A stretch of DNA of 52,607 bases from a virus: the IMG/VR virus record IMGVR_UViG_3300036861_000357, positions 1 through 52,607 of that record. The stretch is one strand, 5' to 3'. The position numbers were made by a program, and so were the translations under genes. The notes under the pieces were generated by a model. That model saw only the letters and a list, made by a program, of their open reading frames with translations, did no database searches and was not told where the DNA came from. How positions within the stretch are numbered: the first letter of the stretch is position 1; every line of letters starts with the position of its first letter. Shown in pieces: positions 41,479 to 49,770 of the stretch.

Positions 41479-42258
41479 CTAGAGCGCGAGGAGATCCTTC
41501 GCGAGCCTCTTGAGCGAGAATCCCTGTGGTGATCGCTTGTCCTCCCCAACGTAGTCCTCTTCCAGGATCGCGTATGCTTCGTCACAGTAGCGATCGACCC
41601 AGGCCCAGGTCGCCTTCTGGAGGGCGCCCCAGGTAACGAAGGTGACTCCCCCGGAGTCGTAGTCCACCACGTTCATCGCGTGGCCGCCCCACGAGCCGGG
41701 GACGGCCGCTGGCCCCTCCCCGACGTCCCACAACTTCTGGCCCTGCGCGGAGACGGGGAGGTTAGCCCCGATGTAGATGCCACCGAAGAGGAAGTGGGCG
41801 GTGCGGAGTTGATCGTGGTTGGTTGGGTCCACGGAGACGTAGGCGTAGATCCTGTTCCTGATCGTTGGCCCGTTGAGTATCATCCCCTCTTTCCTCATCG
41901 CGTTGAGGACGTCGAGCATGGCCGCCCCCTCGTCCACCCCACCGTTGACCTTGTTGTACATCTCGACCACGGCTTCGTCATCCGGCTCCCATGGGACGAG
42001 GCCGTAGACGGTCCAGGTCTGGAACATGTGGCCGATCGCGGCGCACGTGCAGTCGCCGAGGATGTCGTTACGCATCATCCTGAGGAGCGGGAATGTCTTG
42101 AGGGTCTTCTTGGAGAGGTTGTGCCGGCGCGGGATGACCGGGACCCTCCGCTTCTCGATGTAGCGCGCGAGGCGGAGGGTGCGGCGGTCGAACTTGGCCG
42201 CCTTCTTGCCCAGGAGCCGGCCGGGGACGATGACGGCGGGGGTGGCTTCGGTGGACAT
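41479..42258 (-). CDS. papain-like cysteine peptidase
   Basis: 259 residues from ATG 42258, chosen over GTG 42267 because AAGGAG lies at the right distance from the ATG. The NDILGDCTCAAIGH segment places the likely catalytic Cys at C70 (or C72). The His is H193 in GSWGGHAMNVVDYD, and a VTWG segment (W210) follows as in papain-fold enzymes. There is no signal peptide, so it would act in the infected cell or on virion proteins. Substrate unknown. Confidence 0.7.
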   Translation of the reverse strand: MSTEATPAVIVPGRLLGKKAAKFDRRTLRLARYIEKRRVPVIPRRHNLSKKTLKTFPLLRMMRNDILGDCTCAAIGHMFQTWTVYGLVPWEPDDEAVVEMYNKVNGGVDEGAAMLDVLNAMRKEGMILNGPTIRNRIYAYVSVDPTNHDQLRTAHFLFGGIYIGANLPVSAQGQKLWDVGEGPAAVPGSWGGHAMNVVDYDSGGVTFVTWGALQKATWAWVDRYCDEAYAILEEDYVGEDKRSPQGFSLKRLAKDLLAL

Positions 42259-42263
42259 CGCGA

Positions 42264-42749
42264 TCACTCCTTCTTGTCTATGGGCTCCGCGTCGATCACG
42301 TCTCCGTGGCCGAGCAGCCTGATCTCGGGGGTGCCGCCCTTGAGCGCTTCGACCACCTGGCCGCGGATCTGCTCGGAGACCGTGCGCCCGTTGGGGAGGA
42401 CGATCTGGGCCAGGAAGGCGTCGTCGAAAATCTCGACCCCGTTGGCGACGCCTTCGAGCTTGCCCTTGATGCAGAGCAGGAGGGCGCGCCAGCGGCGGCG
42501 GACCTCAGTCTCCTGCTGCTCGACTGCGGTAAGGGAGCGGTTGTAGCGCAGCCGCCGGTCCTGGAACTTCTTGACTTCGGGGATCGGGATGCGGAACAGG
42601 ATACGCCGGTCCCGGGCTTGGAACATGATGCAGGCTTCGCGCGCGCCCATCATGTACCCGAACTCGGCTCCACCGTGCCTGTTGACCAGCTTCTCTATCT
42701 GGGCTCGGGAGCGCTCGACGGGAACGGAGGTTTTGGCGGCGTAAGGCAT
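42264..42749 (-). CDS. conserved phage protein of unknown function
   Basis: 161 residues. The start MPYAAKTSVPVERSRAQIEKL and the later RRRWRALLLCIKGKLEGV match a recurrent phage protein seen near replication genes. It is mixed alpha/beta. It is coupled to the membrane gene upstream (TGA-ATG junction). No catalytic motif. Confidence 0.65.
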   Translation of the reverse strand: MPYAAKTSVPVERSRAQIEKLVNRHGGAEFGYMMGAREACIMFQARDRRILFRIPIPEVKKFQDRRLRYNRSLTAVEQQETEVRRRWRALLLCIKGKLEGVANGVEIFDDAFLAQIVLPNGRTVSEQIRGQVVEALKGGTPEIRLLGHGDVIDAEPIDKKE

Positions 42750-42869
42750 TCAGCACCTTCCACAGAAATAGCCTTGCAAGTACAAAACGAAGAGGAGCCC
42801 GAGGGCGAGAAGCGCGACCACCCCCCAGGAGAAGACGAAGAGGAGGAGGGCCTTGGTCTTATCCTTCAT
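42750..42869 (-). CDS. 39-residue membrane protein
   Basis: 39 residues: MKDKTKALLLFVFSWGVVAL, continuing into a second Leu/Val-rich stretch and ending in FCGRC. A single long or two short transmembrane segments are predicted by eye. The stop is adjacent to the next ATG and the start overlaps the upstream gene by 11 bases, supporting its reality. Role unknown. Confidence 0.55.
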   Translation of the reverse strand: MKDKTKALLLFVFSWGVVALLALGLLFVLYLQGYFCGRC

Positions 42870-43170
42870 CCCTGCGCCTCGTATAGGAGAGTCTCCCCGT
42901 CCTCAAGTAGGACATCACGCACTCGAATTGCATGAAGCGGATCCACGCGGTTGGGTAGGGGCGGTTGTCGAAGTAGATCGAAGGCTCGTATCGAAGAGCA
43001 ATGTCGAGTTCTTCTGCGGAGCGGATTCTCTCTCCCCGGCAGGTCTTCTTCTTCCGCCGCCCGCGCAACTTGAAGCGGAGGGGGATCTGGTTGGGGGTGT
43101 CCCGCTGCCGCCTCGCATAGCCAACGGGATCGTAGAGGACGATCGCGGTGGTGGCGGTGGCGGTGGTCAT
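42859..43170 (-). CDS. basic hypothetical protein
   Basis: 103 residues from ATG 43170. A basic patch (KLRGRRKKKTCRG) near residue 36 is followed by Tyr-rich segments (IYFDNRPYPTAWIRFMQFE). It could bind nucleic acid; no domain is recognised. It starts in an ATGA overlap with the upstream gene. Confidence 0.6.
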   Translation of the reverse strand: MTTATATTAIVLYDPVGYARRQRDTPNQIPLRFKLRGRRKKKTCRGERIRSAEELDIALRYEPSIYFDNRPYPTAWIRFMQFECVMSYLRTGRLSYTRRRDEG

Positions 43171-43469
43171 TGGTTCCACGCCGCGTCCACCTCCACCCAC
43201 CCGCTCGGGTTCCTCCGCAGTTCCAACCCCAGCGCCCGCGCCGCCAGCACGCAGGGGCAGCCGAAGTGGTGCCCGAAGTCGGTCTTCTCGTCCTCGCCTG
43301 GGAGGAAGTAGGCGGTGTCCGGTCCCTGCCCTCCGCAGATGCACTCGGCCTCGACGATCGCGTTGAGGGCCGCCCGGTAGCGCTGGTAGAGGATCCTCAT
43401 CTCGATCGGGTTGGTGGCACGGACGATCGGCTTCCTCTTCTTCCCCATCTTCTTCGTGGTGGTCCCCAA
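43167..43469 (-). CDS. Cys-containing hypothetical protein
   Basis: 100 residues. An N-terminal basic stretch (KKMGKKRKP) precedes a helical part, then ECICGGQG near residue 42 and GCPCVLAA near residue 70, which may form a metal site. It is the gene directly after the helicase in the leftward operon. Confidence 0.6.
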   Translation of the reverse strand: MGTTTKKMGKKRKPIVRATNPIEMRILYQRYRAALNAIVEAECICGGQGPDTAYFLPGEDEKTDFGHHFGCPCVLAARALGLELRRNPSGWVEVDAAWNQ

Positions 43470-44780
43470 TCAGAGCCACCTCTCCACCCGTGGGTCGGCC
43501 CGGCACCTCTCGACGAAGACCTCGGGGGTGCCTACCAGCCGGAGGCCCTCGGCGCTCCTGGCTCGGCTCAATGCCACGTAGAGGCTCCCGGGGTTGGAGA
43601 AGAAGTGGTGCTGGTAGGCGACCTGCACCTTGTCGAGGCTGAGTCCCTGGCTCTTGTGGACGGTGCAGGCCCACGCGAGCCGGAGGGGGGTGTACTCGAC
43701 CCAGCCCTCGACCGTGAACTTCTCCTTCCTCACTCCGAGGGCGCCGGTGGGGACGAGGAACTCCCTCCGGACCTGGACCACCGGCGTCACCTGGCCCGTC
43801 CTCTGGAGCCTCACCAGGGCGACCTGGCTGGCCGGCCTCCCGAGTACCGCCTGGGCAAACGCGTTCTCGGCCTCGTCGTAGCCCTCAAAGGTGCCGAGAT
43901 CCCCGTTGATGTAGGTGTAGTGACGGCTGCCCGGCTCCTTGTAGTTGGAGAGGATCATCACCAGGGCGCCCTCGCGGAGGCGAAGCTCGTCTGGGATATG
44001 CTTCCACTCCCCACGCTGCTTGCCCTCCCGCTTGGCTCGGAAGACGAACTCGTTGCCGCCGAGCAGGTCGTAGCGGAGAGAGTTGAAACGGTCCACCTCA
44101 ACGTTGGTGGCGAGTACGGTGGGACCGTCGAAGCTGTCGTCCTTGGTGGGGTGGAGCCTGGCTCGGAAGTATTCGAGCGCCCCACGCCCGTCCCCTCGCC
44201 GGGCACAGCGGAGGGCTCCGATGAAGTCGGCGTCGTCCTGGCGGCGGGTGCCCGTCATCCGAACCGTGTTCCGCTCGAAGCGCTCCCACACCGGGACCTC
44301 GAAGCAGAAGGGGGCGTCCACGGGGGGAAGCTGGGCGAAGTCCCCCACGAGCGTGAGGTGGATGCGGGGATCGTCGGAGTCGTCGCCGTCCCAGCCCCGG
44401 TCCACGTCCTCGTTGACCTCATCGATGCCCTTGCAGAGGACCACCAACTGGCGCCCGTCCATCATCGACGCCTCGTCCACCACGATCCGGGTGGTGCCGC
44501 CCGAGCGGTATTTGCGGAGCCGGGACTGGAGCCAGCCGTTCGTGTAGTTCTCCTTGAGGCTTCCGTAGTCGAAGTAGCCGATGGCGGCATTGATGGTGGT
44601 GCCGCCTAGATTGATGGCGGCGATCCCGGTGGTGCTCACCAGGAGGGTGCGGTAGTCCGCGTCCTCTTTGGCCTGGAAGGTCTTGCCGCAGCCGGCGGGG
44701 CCACAAATGAACCTGTACGGGGGCTCGGACTCGGAGGGGACCTGCTCGATCTCATCGGCGACCTTGGTCTCTTCGCTCAT
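43470..44780 (-). CDS. SF1B helicase, Pif1/RecD/Dda-like
   Basis: 436 residues. Walker A GPAGCGKT near residue 27, motif II VVDEASM, motif III VGDFAQLPPV, then TVHKSQGLSLDKV and VALSRAR near the C-terminus. These are the signatures of 5'-3' SF1B helicases such as T4 Dda and Pif1. It would unwind DNA at forks and in recombination beside PolA, annealase and nuclease. A strong hairpin lies before the gene. Confidence 0.88.
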   Translation of the reverse strand: MSEETKVADEIEQVPSESEPPYRFICGPAGCGKTFQAKEDADYRTLLVSTTGIAAINLGGTTINAAIGYFDYGSLKENYTNGWLQSRLRKYRSGGTTRIVVDEASMMDGRQLVVLCKGIDEVNEDVDRGWDGDDSDDPRIHLTLVGDFAQLPPVDAPFCFEVPVWERFERNTVRMTGTRRQDDADFIGALRCARRGDGRGALEYFRARLHPTKDDSFDGPTVLATNVEVDRFNSLRYDLLGGNEFVFRAKREGKQRGEWKHIPDELRLREGALVMILSNYKEPGSRHYTYINGDLGTFEGYDEAENAFAQAVLGRPASQVALVRLQRTGQVTPVVQVRREFLVPTGALGVRKEKFTVEGWVEYTPLRLAWACTVHKSQGLSLDKVQVAYQHHFFSNPGSLYVALSRARSAEGLRLVGTPEVFVERCRADPRVERWL

Positions 44781-44819
44781 TTCTGATCTCTCTTTTCCTT
44801 CCTCGCTCTTTTTGTGGGT

Positions 44820-44872
44820 GGGGTCCGCGGCCCGGGATGGGACGTCCTGCCTGGGCTCGGGCCGCGGACCCC
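44820..44872 (-). terminator. 15-bp GC hairpin between helicase and its upstream gene
   Basis: Perfect arms of 15 bases (GGGGTCCGCGGCCCG at 44820-44834 and its complement at 44858-44872) enclose 23 bases that include the palindrome GGACGTCC. On the leftward strand no U-tract follows; on the plus strand a TTCTCTTCTC run does. It may end or attenuate the leftward transcript, or protect its end. Confidence 0.6.
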
Positions 44873-44918
44873 TTCTCTTCTCTCCTGGCTCGATGGTGCC
44901 TCCTCTCTCCTGGTCCTC

Positions 44919-45845
44919 CTACCTCCGGCGGGCCGGCCGTGGTGCGGCAGGGGCGGCCGGTGCCTGGGGTGGTTGAACGGCCTTGGCCGAGGCGGGTGCC
45001 GGAGCCGGTGGGGCCGGCGTGGGTGTGGCCTCCTCCTGCACTTCGCCGTTCCCCTCGGGCTTGGCTTCTTGGGCGGGCGCCCCCTCGCTGGCCGAGCCAA
45101 AGGGCAGGATCTCGCGGATCTCGGCGAACGCTCCGAGACGCGCGCCGCACAGGCAGTCGAAGCGCTCGACCCAGTCCCCAGCGTGGGCCACGACCTCTCC
45201 GGCGTCGTCGAGCACGTCCTCCTCGTAGCGGGGGAAGAGGATGCTCTTGGAGCCGTCGCGCTTCTTGAAGATCCGGGTGGCATAGCTCCGGCCGCAGCCC
45301 TTCTTGCCCTTCACCACGCCGGCCTCGACCACGTTCCCGGACTCGTCCTCCGTCACCTTGTAGATGTCGTTCTTCGGGTTGCACTTCACCGCCCAGTCGA
45401 GCCGGCCTCGGAAGCGCTGCCCGGAGGCCGCCACCAGCGCCCGTGCCCAGGCCGAGTTGGGCTTGCCCTGGAGCTTCTCGGCCATGTCGGGGACGGTGGC
45501 CTGGATCAGGTAGACCATGGTGTTGGCGACGTTGTCGCCCATTTTCCGGTCGAGGTTGTTCGCGATCCAGCCCACCGGCTTGTTGATGTCCCGCTGCCGG
45601 GGAGCCTTGATGACCACGAGTTCCTGGCCGCCGCGGAAGGTGTAGCTGAATCCCTTGACCCCACCGTCACCCTCGACGTCGTCCCAGTTCTCGTCGGCCA
45701 AGCTGATGGCGGGCAGCCGGAACCCGTACCCCGGCCCCGGCTGTGGCAGGGGCTCCCGCTGAATGATCTGGTCTGCGAGCTTCCTCATGTCCGTGGGGAC
45801 TGGCTCCTCCCCCAGCGTCTCGTGAACTACATCGAATTTCGGCAT
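44919..45845 (-). CDS. Cys-containing replication-module protein, possibly ssDNA-binding
   Basis: 308 residues. The core (to about residue 245) is beta-rich. Cys motifs at VKCNPKNDIY, KKGCGRSYATR and FDCLCGARL may bind zinc. The C-terminus is a long Pro/Ala linker with a basic end. It lies between an annealase-like gene and a helicase, where phages often place a single-strand binding protein. The role is inferred from context only. Confidence 0.55.
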   Translation of the reverse strand: MPKFDVVHETLGEEPVPTDMRKLADQIIQREPLPQPGPGYGFRLPAISLADENWDDVEGDGGVKGFSYTFRGGQELVVIKAPRQRDINKPVGWIANNLDRKMGDNVANTMVYLIQATVPDMAEKLQGKPNSAWARALVAASGQRFRGRLDWAVKCNPKNDIYKVTEDESGNVVEAGVVKGKKGCGRSYATRIFKKRDGSKSILFPRYEEDVLDDAGEVVAHAGDWVERFDCLCGARLGAFAEIREILPFGSASEGAPAQEAKPEGNGEVQEEATPTPAPPAPAPASAKAVQPPQAPAAPAAPRPARRR

Positions 45846-45895
45846 CGCTTTCAGTCCTCTCTATTTTTGGTGCGGTACTGCTCTGAGTAAAACGA

Positions 45896-46369
45896 CTATT
45901 CCGGAGTCCCCTGTTCCTGAGATCGTTCCGGAAGATCCTTCGGAGCCTCGATGACGATGAGGTCGCCCCCGTCGAAGACGATCCGGCCTCCGAATTGGAG
46001 GAGGGCGTCGGTGAGGGCCTTCTTCAGCCCTGAGAAGTTGGGGACTTTTCTGAACTTGATCTCCTTCGTACGTGGCGGCGTCGTGAAGTAGACTCCACCA
46101 ACTCGCCCTTGATCGCAATAGGGGACTTCCTTGGCTTCGACTTCCTTCGGCACCTGGCCCCCTTCCAGTCGTTTCTCCAGGATGGGATTCCGGAAGATAT
46201 CGAAGAGAGTACCCTCGACCATCCTCTGCGCGGAGACGACGGAGACGCGCGCGTCTGAGTTTCCGGGGAAAGGGCCACTCACCTCTTTCACCAGAGTGGC
46301 GCAGGCAAGGGCGAGTTCCTGGATGGCGAAGCTCAGGATGACCGCCTGTTCTTTCTCCATCGCCATCAT
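45896..46369 (-). CDS. hypothetical protein
   Basis: 157 residues from ATG 46369 (ATG 46366 is also in frame), overlapping the stop of the RecT-like gene as ATGA. The N-terminus is helical (QAVILSFAIQELALACATLV) and the C-terminal half is beta-rich with an acidic end. No motif is recognised. Confidence 0.6.
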   Translation of the reverse strand: MMAMEKEQAVILSFAIQELALACATLVKEVSGPFPGNSDARVSVVSAQRMVEGTLFDIFRNPILEKRLEGGQVPKEVEAKEVPYCDQGRVGGVYFTTPPRTKEIKFRKVPNFSGLKKALTDALLQFGGRIVFDGGDLIVIEAPKDLPERSQEQGTPE

Positions 46370-47331
46370 CCTTTCGCCTTCGGCGTCTTGCGCCCACCTC
46401 CGGTCGGCACCCGTATCGGCGCCGCCACGGGGGCCTTCGGCGCGGACGCTCCCGCTCCCGCAACCGCCCGAGGGGCAGGGGCCGCTGGCTTCGGCGCGGA
46501 GACCGCTACCGGCCCTGCGGGAGGCCGGGAGGCGACCTTGGGCTGCCCTGCGGGGCGAGGGCCGGCGGGCAACGGCATAGCCTCTGCGAGCTTCGCGAGC
46601 TTTGCCTCTGCTCGGGTGGCCTGGGCCGCCGCTAGGTCTCCCATCTGAACCTTGCCGGCCCCCGGGTCCACGAGTCTCGGGGCGCCGGTCGCCTTGGCCG
46701 CCGCGATCTGGCCGGCGGGGGTACTCGGGTCCGCGCCTGCTCCCTCGATGAGCTTGGCCCCCGGGATGGTCGCGACCTCGGTCTCGTCCGTCCCGCTCAC
46801 CCCGGCAAGGGAGTAGGTGACACGGTTTTTGGCCTTGGTGATCGCGGTCATCATCGCGTTGCTCAGTTCGGCCGGAGGGTACAGGTTTCCCTCCACGTTC
46901 ACCACCGGCACCACACCAATGTCCTCGTCCTCCCGATTCTCCGGAGTCCGCGCCGTGACGTGGACGATGTAGACCCCGGCCTCGATCTGGAGCTTCTGCT
47001 CCTTGATCGCGCACGAGATCCCCTTGTTCGCTCGAAGCTGGCTTGCACGGTCCTTCGTGCTGACCAGCATCATCTTCCCGTCCTTGGCCTTGCCCCACAT
47101 GTAGGGCCGCTGAAGGATCGAAATGTTCTCCTCCTTGCATTTCCGTTGGACGAGAAGAAGGCGCTGGACGATGGGGAGCTTCGAGTAGTCCCCCATCATG
47201 ATAGCGGCCTCGATCGCGAGGAGGTCGTCGTCGGTGGCGTCTTCGAGGCGAATCAGCTTGCCGAAGGGCTGGCGGTTGACGGTGAGGGCCTCGACCGGAG
47301 CTTCGGCTGGTTCTTCCTGCGACTCGCTCAT
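46366..47331 (-). CDS. RecT-like ssDNA-annealing recombinase
   Basis: 321 residues from ATG 47331. The folded part ends near residue 190. The segment AMMTAITKAKNRVTYSLAG followed by DETEVATIPGA matches the C-terminal core pattern of RecT/Redbeta-related phage annealases. The last 120 residues are an Ala/Pro/Lys linker that may recruit partners. Its neighbours are a PD-(D/E)XK nuclease and a helicase. Assignment is by pattern. Confidence 0.55.
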   Translation of the reverse strand: MSESQEEPAEAPVEALTVNRQPFGKLIRLEDATDDDLLAIEAAIMMGDYSKLPIVQRLLLVQRKCKEENISILQRPYMWGKAKDGKMMLVSTKDRASQLRANKGISCAIKEQKLQIEAGVYIVHVTARTPENREDEDIGVVPVVNVEGNLYPPAELSNAMMTAITKAKNRVTYSLAGVSGTDETEVATIPGAKLIEGAGADPSTPAGQIAAAKATGAPRLVDPGAGKVQMGDLAAAQATRAEAKLAKLAEAMPLPAGPRPAGQPKVASRPPAGPVAVSAPKPAAPAPRAVAGAGASAPKAPVAAPIRVPTGGGRKTPKAKG

Positions 47332-47564
47332 GCTTGGTCTCCTTCGCCCGGCTCTACCGGGTAGAGAAACTGGAATTGTCCTGGCTGCGGAGGTCCCTCG
47401 CTGTAGGGGAGGCCGTCGTGGTCCGGGCAAGGAAACTCGAAGCTGTGGTAGGGGATGATTATCCCCCATGTCGATGGCCTCCTGTTTTCAAGATCCCAGG
47501 TCGATGGGTGGTCCCAGGTATGCGCCCCCACCGGACACAGGTGAATCCAAGTCGGCGCCCTCAT
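47328..47564 (-). CDS. small hypothetical protein
   Basis: 78 residues from ATG 47564, overlapping the stop of the nuclease gene (ATGA), and itself overlapping the next start. Rich in Pro, Trp, His and Tyr (HTWDHPSTWDLENRRPSTWG), with two near-repeats of the STW type. The function is unknown. Confidence 0.55.
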   Translation of the reverse strand: MRAPTWIHLCPVGAHTWDHPSTWDLENRRPSTWGIIIPYHSFEFPCPDHDGLPYSEGPPQPGQFQFLYPVEPGEGDQA

Positions 47565-48991
47565 TCCCCAGCCTCCTCGCTGTCCGCCAACATTTCCTTG
47601 GGGAGCGGAACGCCTGCCTTCTTGAGCGCCTGTAGCTCGGGCTCGTGGTGTGGTACGCGAAGCTGGTACAACCCGCTCTCCATGATCGCCTCGATCGTGG
47701 TGGGGATCTCGCCCGTGCAGATCGGCAGGTAGGAGCACATCCGACCCCACTTCTTGCACTGCCAGGACTGGGGAATGTGCTCGTCGAGGGCATCCTTCAA
47801 CGGGATGGCACGGCGGGTGGCGTTTCCCTGCCGGTCAGGGTGGCCCGTCGCGTCGTTGTAGACGTCCCAGTTCCTCCGAGGCCACCGGACGAGTTCCTCG
47901 GCCTCCACGCTCCGGAGGTGGCCCGGGATCATCCACGTCTGCCGATCGTAGGGGCCGAGCCTGGTGAGCAGCGCGTTGCGCTCCGCTTCACTCATCACGT
48001 TCTCGACCACATATTCGACGGGCGTCCACCCCTTCGGCCGCTCGGGGTTGATCTCCCAGGTCGAGGTCTTCTTGTACCAGGGGACGCCTCCTTGGCCGCT
48101 TTTGGTCGAGAACTTGTCCTCGGTCACGCCGGGCTCGAACCCCACGTAGCAGTAGTGGACCTGCTGCTGGTAGGGACCCTTGTACTCGTTCGGCCCGGAG
48201 TACATCCGGCGACGCCCGCCCTTGTGAAGGACGTGGAGGGTGTAGTGCGAGACCTTCTCTCCAATCCTCCTCTCGACAGCGAGGGTCTGCGTGGCCTGCT
48301 GAGGGGAAGTCCGGTAGAGTTCGACCTCGTCTTCGCCGACATCGTAGGAGGAGGTCTTGAAGTCGTCCACCCCGAATTGGTTGTCTGATCGTCGGCGGGT
48401 GACGAAGTCGGGGCGGGCCTGGTGGACGAGACCGTTGCAGTCTGCCTTCTGGTGGTCGGCGAGTTCCTCTTTCTTCATCTTCTTCTTGACGAGCGTCTTG
48501 TTCGCCCGCTTGCGCCCGGCTGGGCAATCGCAACCGATGACGAACCATTCCTCTTCCTCGACCGCGACGATCTCGTGCTCGGCGAGAAGGATCGGAAGCT
48601 GCTGGCGCGTCCAGTTCCAGGTGATCCCCTCGACCAGGGCGCACTGCTCGTTGACGGTGCGCTCGACCGCGTCCTCGTTCACGCTCTGGAGGCGCTTCTT
48701 CGCCCGCTCGACCTCGGCCCGGTACTCGTCCTGAGCCGATCGAATGGCGGCCCTCACTTGGGCTCTGGCGTGCTCATTGAGCGGAAATGTGGGCGCGGCC
48801 GAGCCCACCGCCAGCGTGCGGAGGACCCCAGCGAGCGCGGAGTGCGCGCCCTGGCCGGTGAGCAGCGGAATGTTGCGGGCTACTCCGATGATCCCGTAGC
48901 CGTTGGACCCGCCGTGGTAGCGGTGCCAGCGTCGGCGGAGGCACCAGGCCAGGCCGTCCTCCTGCCGCGAGCGATCCGTGTATGTGAGCAT
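47561..48991 (-). CDS. PD-(D/E)XK nuclease, RecB/Cas4-like
   Basis: 476 residues. The nuclease motif GVDDFKTSSYD near residue 214 gives the Asp and Lys of PD-(D/E)XK, with an upstream RPDFV Asp and a later QQQVHYCYVG helix of the QxxxY type. Near the C-terminus WQCKKWGRMCSYLPIC, with other Cys upstream, resembles the Fe-S Cys set of Cas4/AddB enzymes. It would be the exonuclease partner of the annealase. The start MLTYTDRSR is at ATG 48991. Confidence 0.75.
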   Translation of the reverse strand: MLTYTDRSRQEDGLAWCLRRRWHRYHGGSNGYGIIGVARNIPLLTGQGAHSALAGVLRTLAVGSAAPTFPLNEHARAQVRAAIRSAQDEYRAEVERAKKRLQSVNEDAVERTVNEQCALVEGITWNWTRQQLPILLAEHEIVAVEEEEWFVIGCDCPAGRKRANKTLVKKKMKKEELADHQKADCNGLVHQARPDFVTRRRSDNQFGVDDFKTSSYDVGEDEVELYRTSPQQATQTLAVERRIGEKVSHYTLHVLHKGGRRRMYSGPNEYKGPYQQQVHYCYVGFEPGVTEDKFSTKSGQGGVPWYKKTSTWEINPERPKGWTPVEYVVENVMSEAERNALLTRLGPYDRQTWMIPGHLRSVEAEELVRWPRRNWDVYNDATGHPDRQGNATRRAIPLKDALDEHIPQSWQCKKWGRMCSYLPICTGEIPTTIEAIMESGLYQLRVPHHEPELQALKKAGVPLPKEMLADSEEAGE

Positions 48992-49009
48992 GGGTGGCGA
49001 TTTTGGTTG

Positions 49010-49037
49010 GGGGGCCGCTGAGTAGGAGCCGGCCCCC
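49010..49037 (-). terminator. 8-bp GC hairpin before the nuclease gene
   Basis: GGGGGCCG (49010-49017) pairs with CGGCCCCC (49030-49037) around a 12-base loop in the 54-base gap between two leftward genes. There is no U-tract on the leftward transcript. A tailless terminator or stability hairpin is possible. Confidence 0.4.
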
Positions 49038-49045
49038 TCGGGAAC

Positions 49046-49405
49046 CTACTGGAGGCCGGTCGCCTCGTCGGTGGCGACCCCACCCCCGTCATCCACGGCC
49101 AGCGGGCGGGCCTTCTTCTTCTTCTTGGCCTTGGCCTTGACCTTCACCGGGGCGGGGGGCCTCGGGGCGGCGACCGGGGCGGTGACGATCTTGGGCTTGG
49201 GCTTGGCGCCGGTCTTCTTCGCCGTCTTCTTCGGCGCCTCGGCCTTGAGCCGATCGTCGATCAGGGCCAGCACCACGTCGCGGACCTCGGGAGACAGCCT
49301 GAGCAGCATCCTCACAATCGTGGCGACGATGACGAGGGCCGTCTCCCCAGCGCCCCCGCGCGGTCCCAGCTTCCTCTTTCCGGACTTCGGCACTCCTCTC
49401 GGCAT
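49046..49405 (-). CDS. basic protein with histone H1-like tail
   Basis: 119 residues. It starts MPRGVPKSGKRK, similar to an AT-hook. Residues about 20-55 form a hydrophobic helical core (ALVIVATIVRMLLRLSPEVRD). The rest is a Lys/Ala/Pro tail like histone H1 (KKTAKKTGAKPKPK, KAKAKKKKKARP) with an acidic end. It is likely to bind DNA non-specifically. Role in nucleoid control or genome compaction is inferred. Confidence 0.6.
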   Translation of the reverse strand: MPRGVPKSGKRKLGPRGGAGETALVIVATIVRMLLRLSPEVRDVVLALIDDRLKAEAPKKTAKKTGAKPKPKIVTAPVAAPRPPAPVKVKAKAKKKKKARPLAVDDGGGVATDEATGLQ

Positions 49406-49681
49406 CTAGTTCCTCCTGAAATTGGTGATCTTGTACCTTGAACCGCCCCACTCTTCGAGGCTTGGGGTGCTCTCTCCGCAGAGAACGCACACGAAGCCAC
49501 GATGGCGCGGGTGTGGAATTGGAGCGTGCTCGCCTCTCGTCCGTGCCCAGCAGCGGATCGCGTCCCAGAGTCCGAGTTCGAGGATGTTGTCGTGGCGCCG
49601 GGCGTAGTCGGCGGCGTACCAGATCACCACGAGCAGAGTCGCGAGGACGACGAAGCAGAGGGTCACGATTCCGAGTTGCAC
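49406..49681 (-). CDS. membrane protein with C-terminal zinc knuckle
   Basis: 91 residues from GTG 49681. One N-terminal transmembrane helix (VTLCFVVLATLLVVIWYAA) is followed by a soluble part with VCVLCGES and several His. GTG 49681 lies seven bases after a near-perfect -10 box, so translation is probably leaderless. An alternative start at ATG 49756 has AGAGGA upstream, but would place the promoter inside the gene and use atypical codons. It is first in the leftward operon. Confidence 0.55.
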   Translation of the reverse strand: MQLGIVTLCFVVLATLLVVIWYAADYARRHDNILELGLWDAIRCWARTRGEHAPIPHPRHRGFVCVLCGESTPSLEEWGGSRYKITNFRRN

Positions 49682-49688
49682 GCCAAAG

Positions 49689-49717
49689 ATAATAGTGGGC
49701 GGGGAGGTGGGTGTCAA
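49689..49717 (-). promoter_or_regulatory. sigma70 promoter of the leftward operon
   Basis: On the minus strand TTGACA (49717-49712), a 17-base spacer and TATTAT (49694-49689). This is the best promoter in the window. The GTG of the first gene begins eight bases past the -10 box, so the transcript should have no leader. It would drive the recombination and replication genes. Confidence 0.75.
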
Positions 49718-49724
49718 GGGTTTT

Positions 49725-49755
49725 TGCATAGCAAGCAAAGAAATCTTGCCTAGCA
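49725..49755. promoter_or_regulatory. operator-like dyad between divergent genes
   Basis: Arms TGCATAGCAAG (49725-49735) and CTTGCCTAGCA (49745-49755) are inverted repeats with 8 of 11 positions matching and a nine-base AT-rich centre. It lies between the leftward promoter and the rightward gene at 49771, the expected place for a repressor or activator site. Confidence 0.45.
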
Positions 49756-49770
49756 TGTTATCCTCTCTGC

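Noticed and set aside
43170-44609. 479-residue plus-strand frame opposite the helicase
   Set aside because: The minus frame holds all helicase motifs; this one is low complexity.
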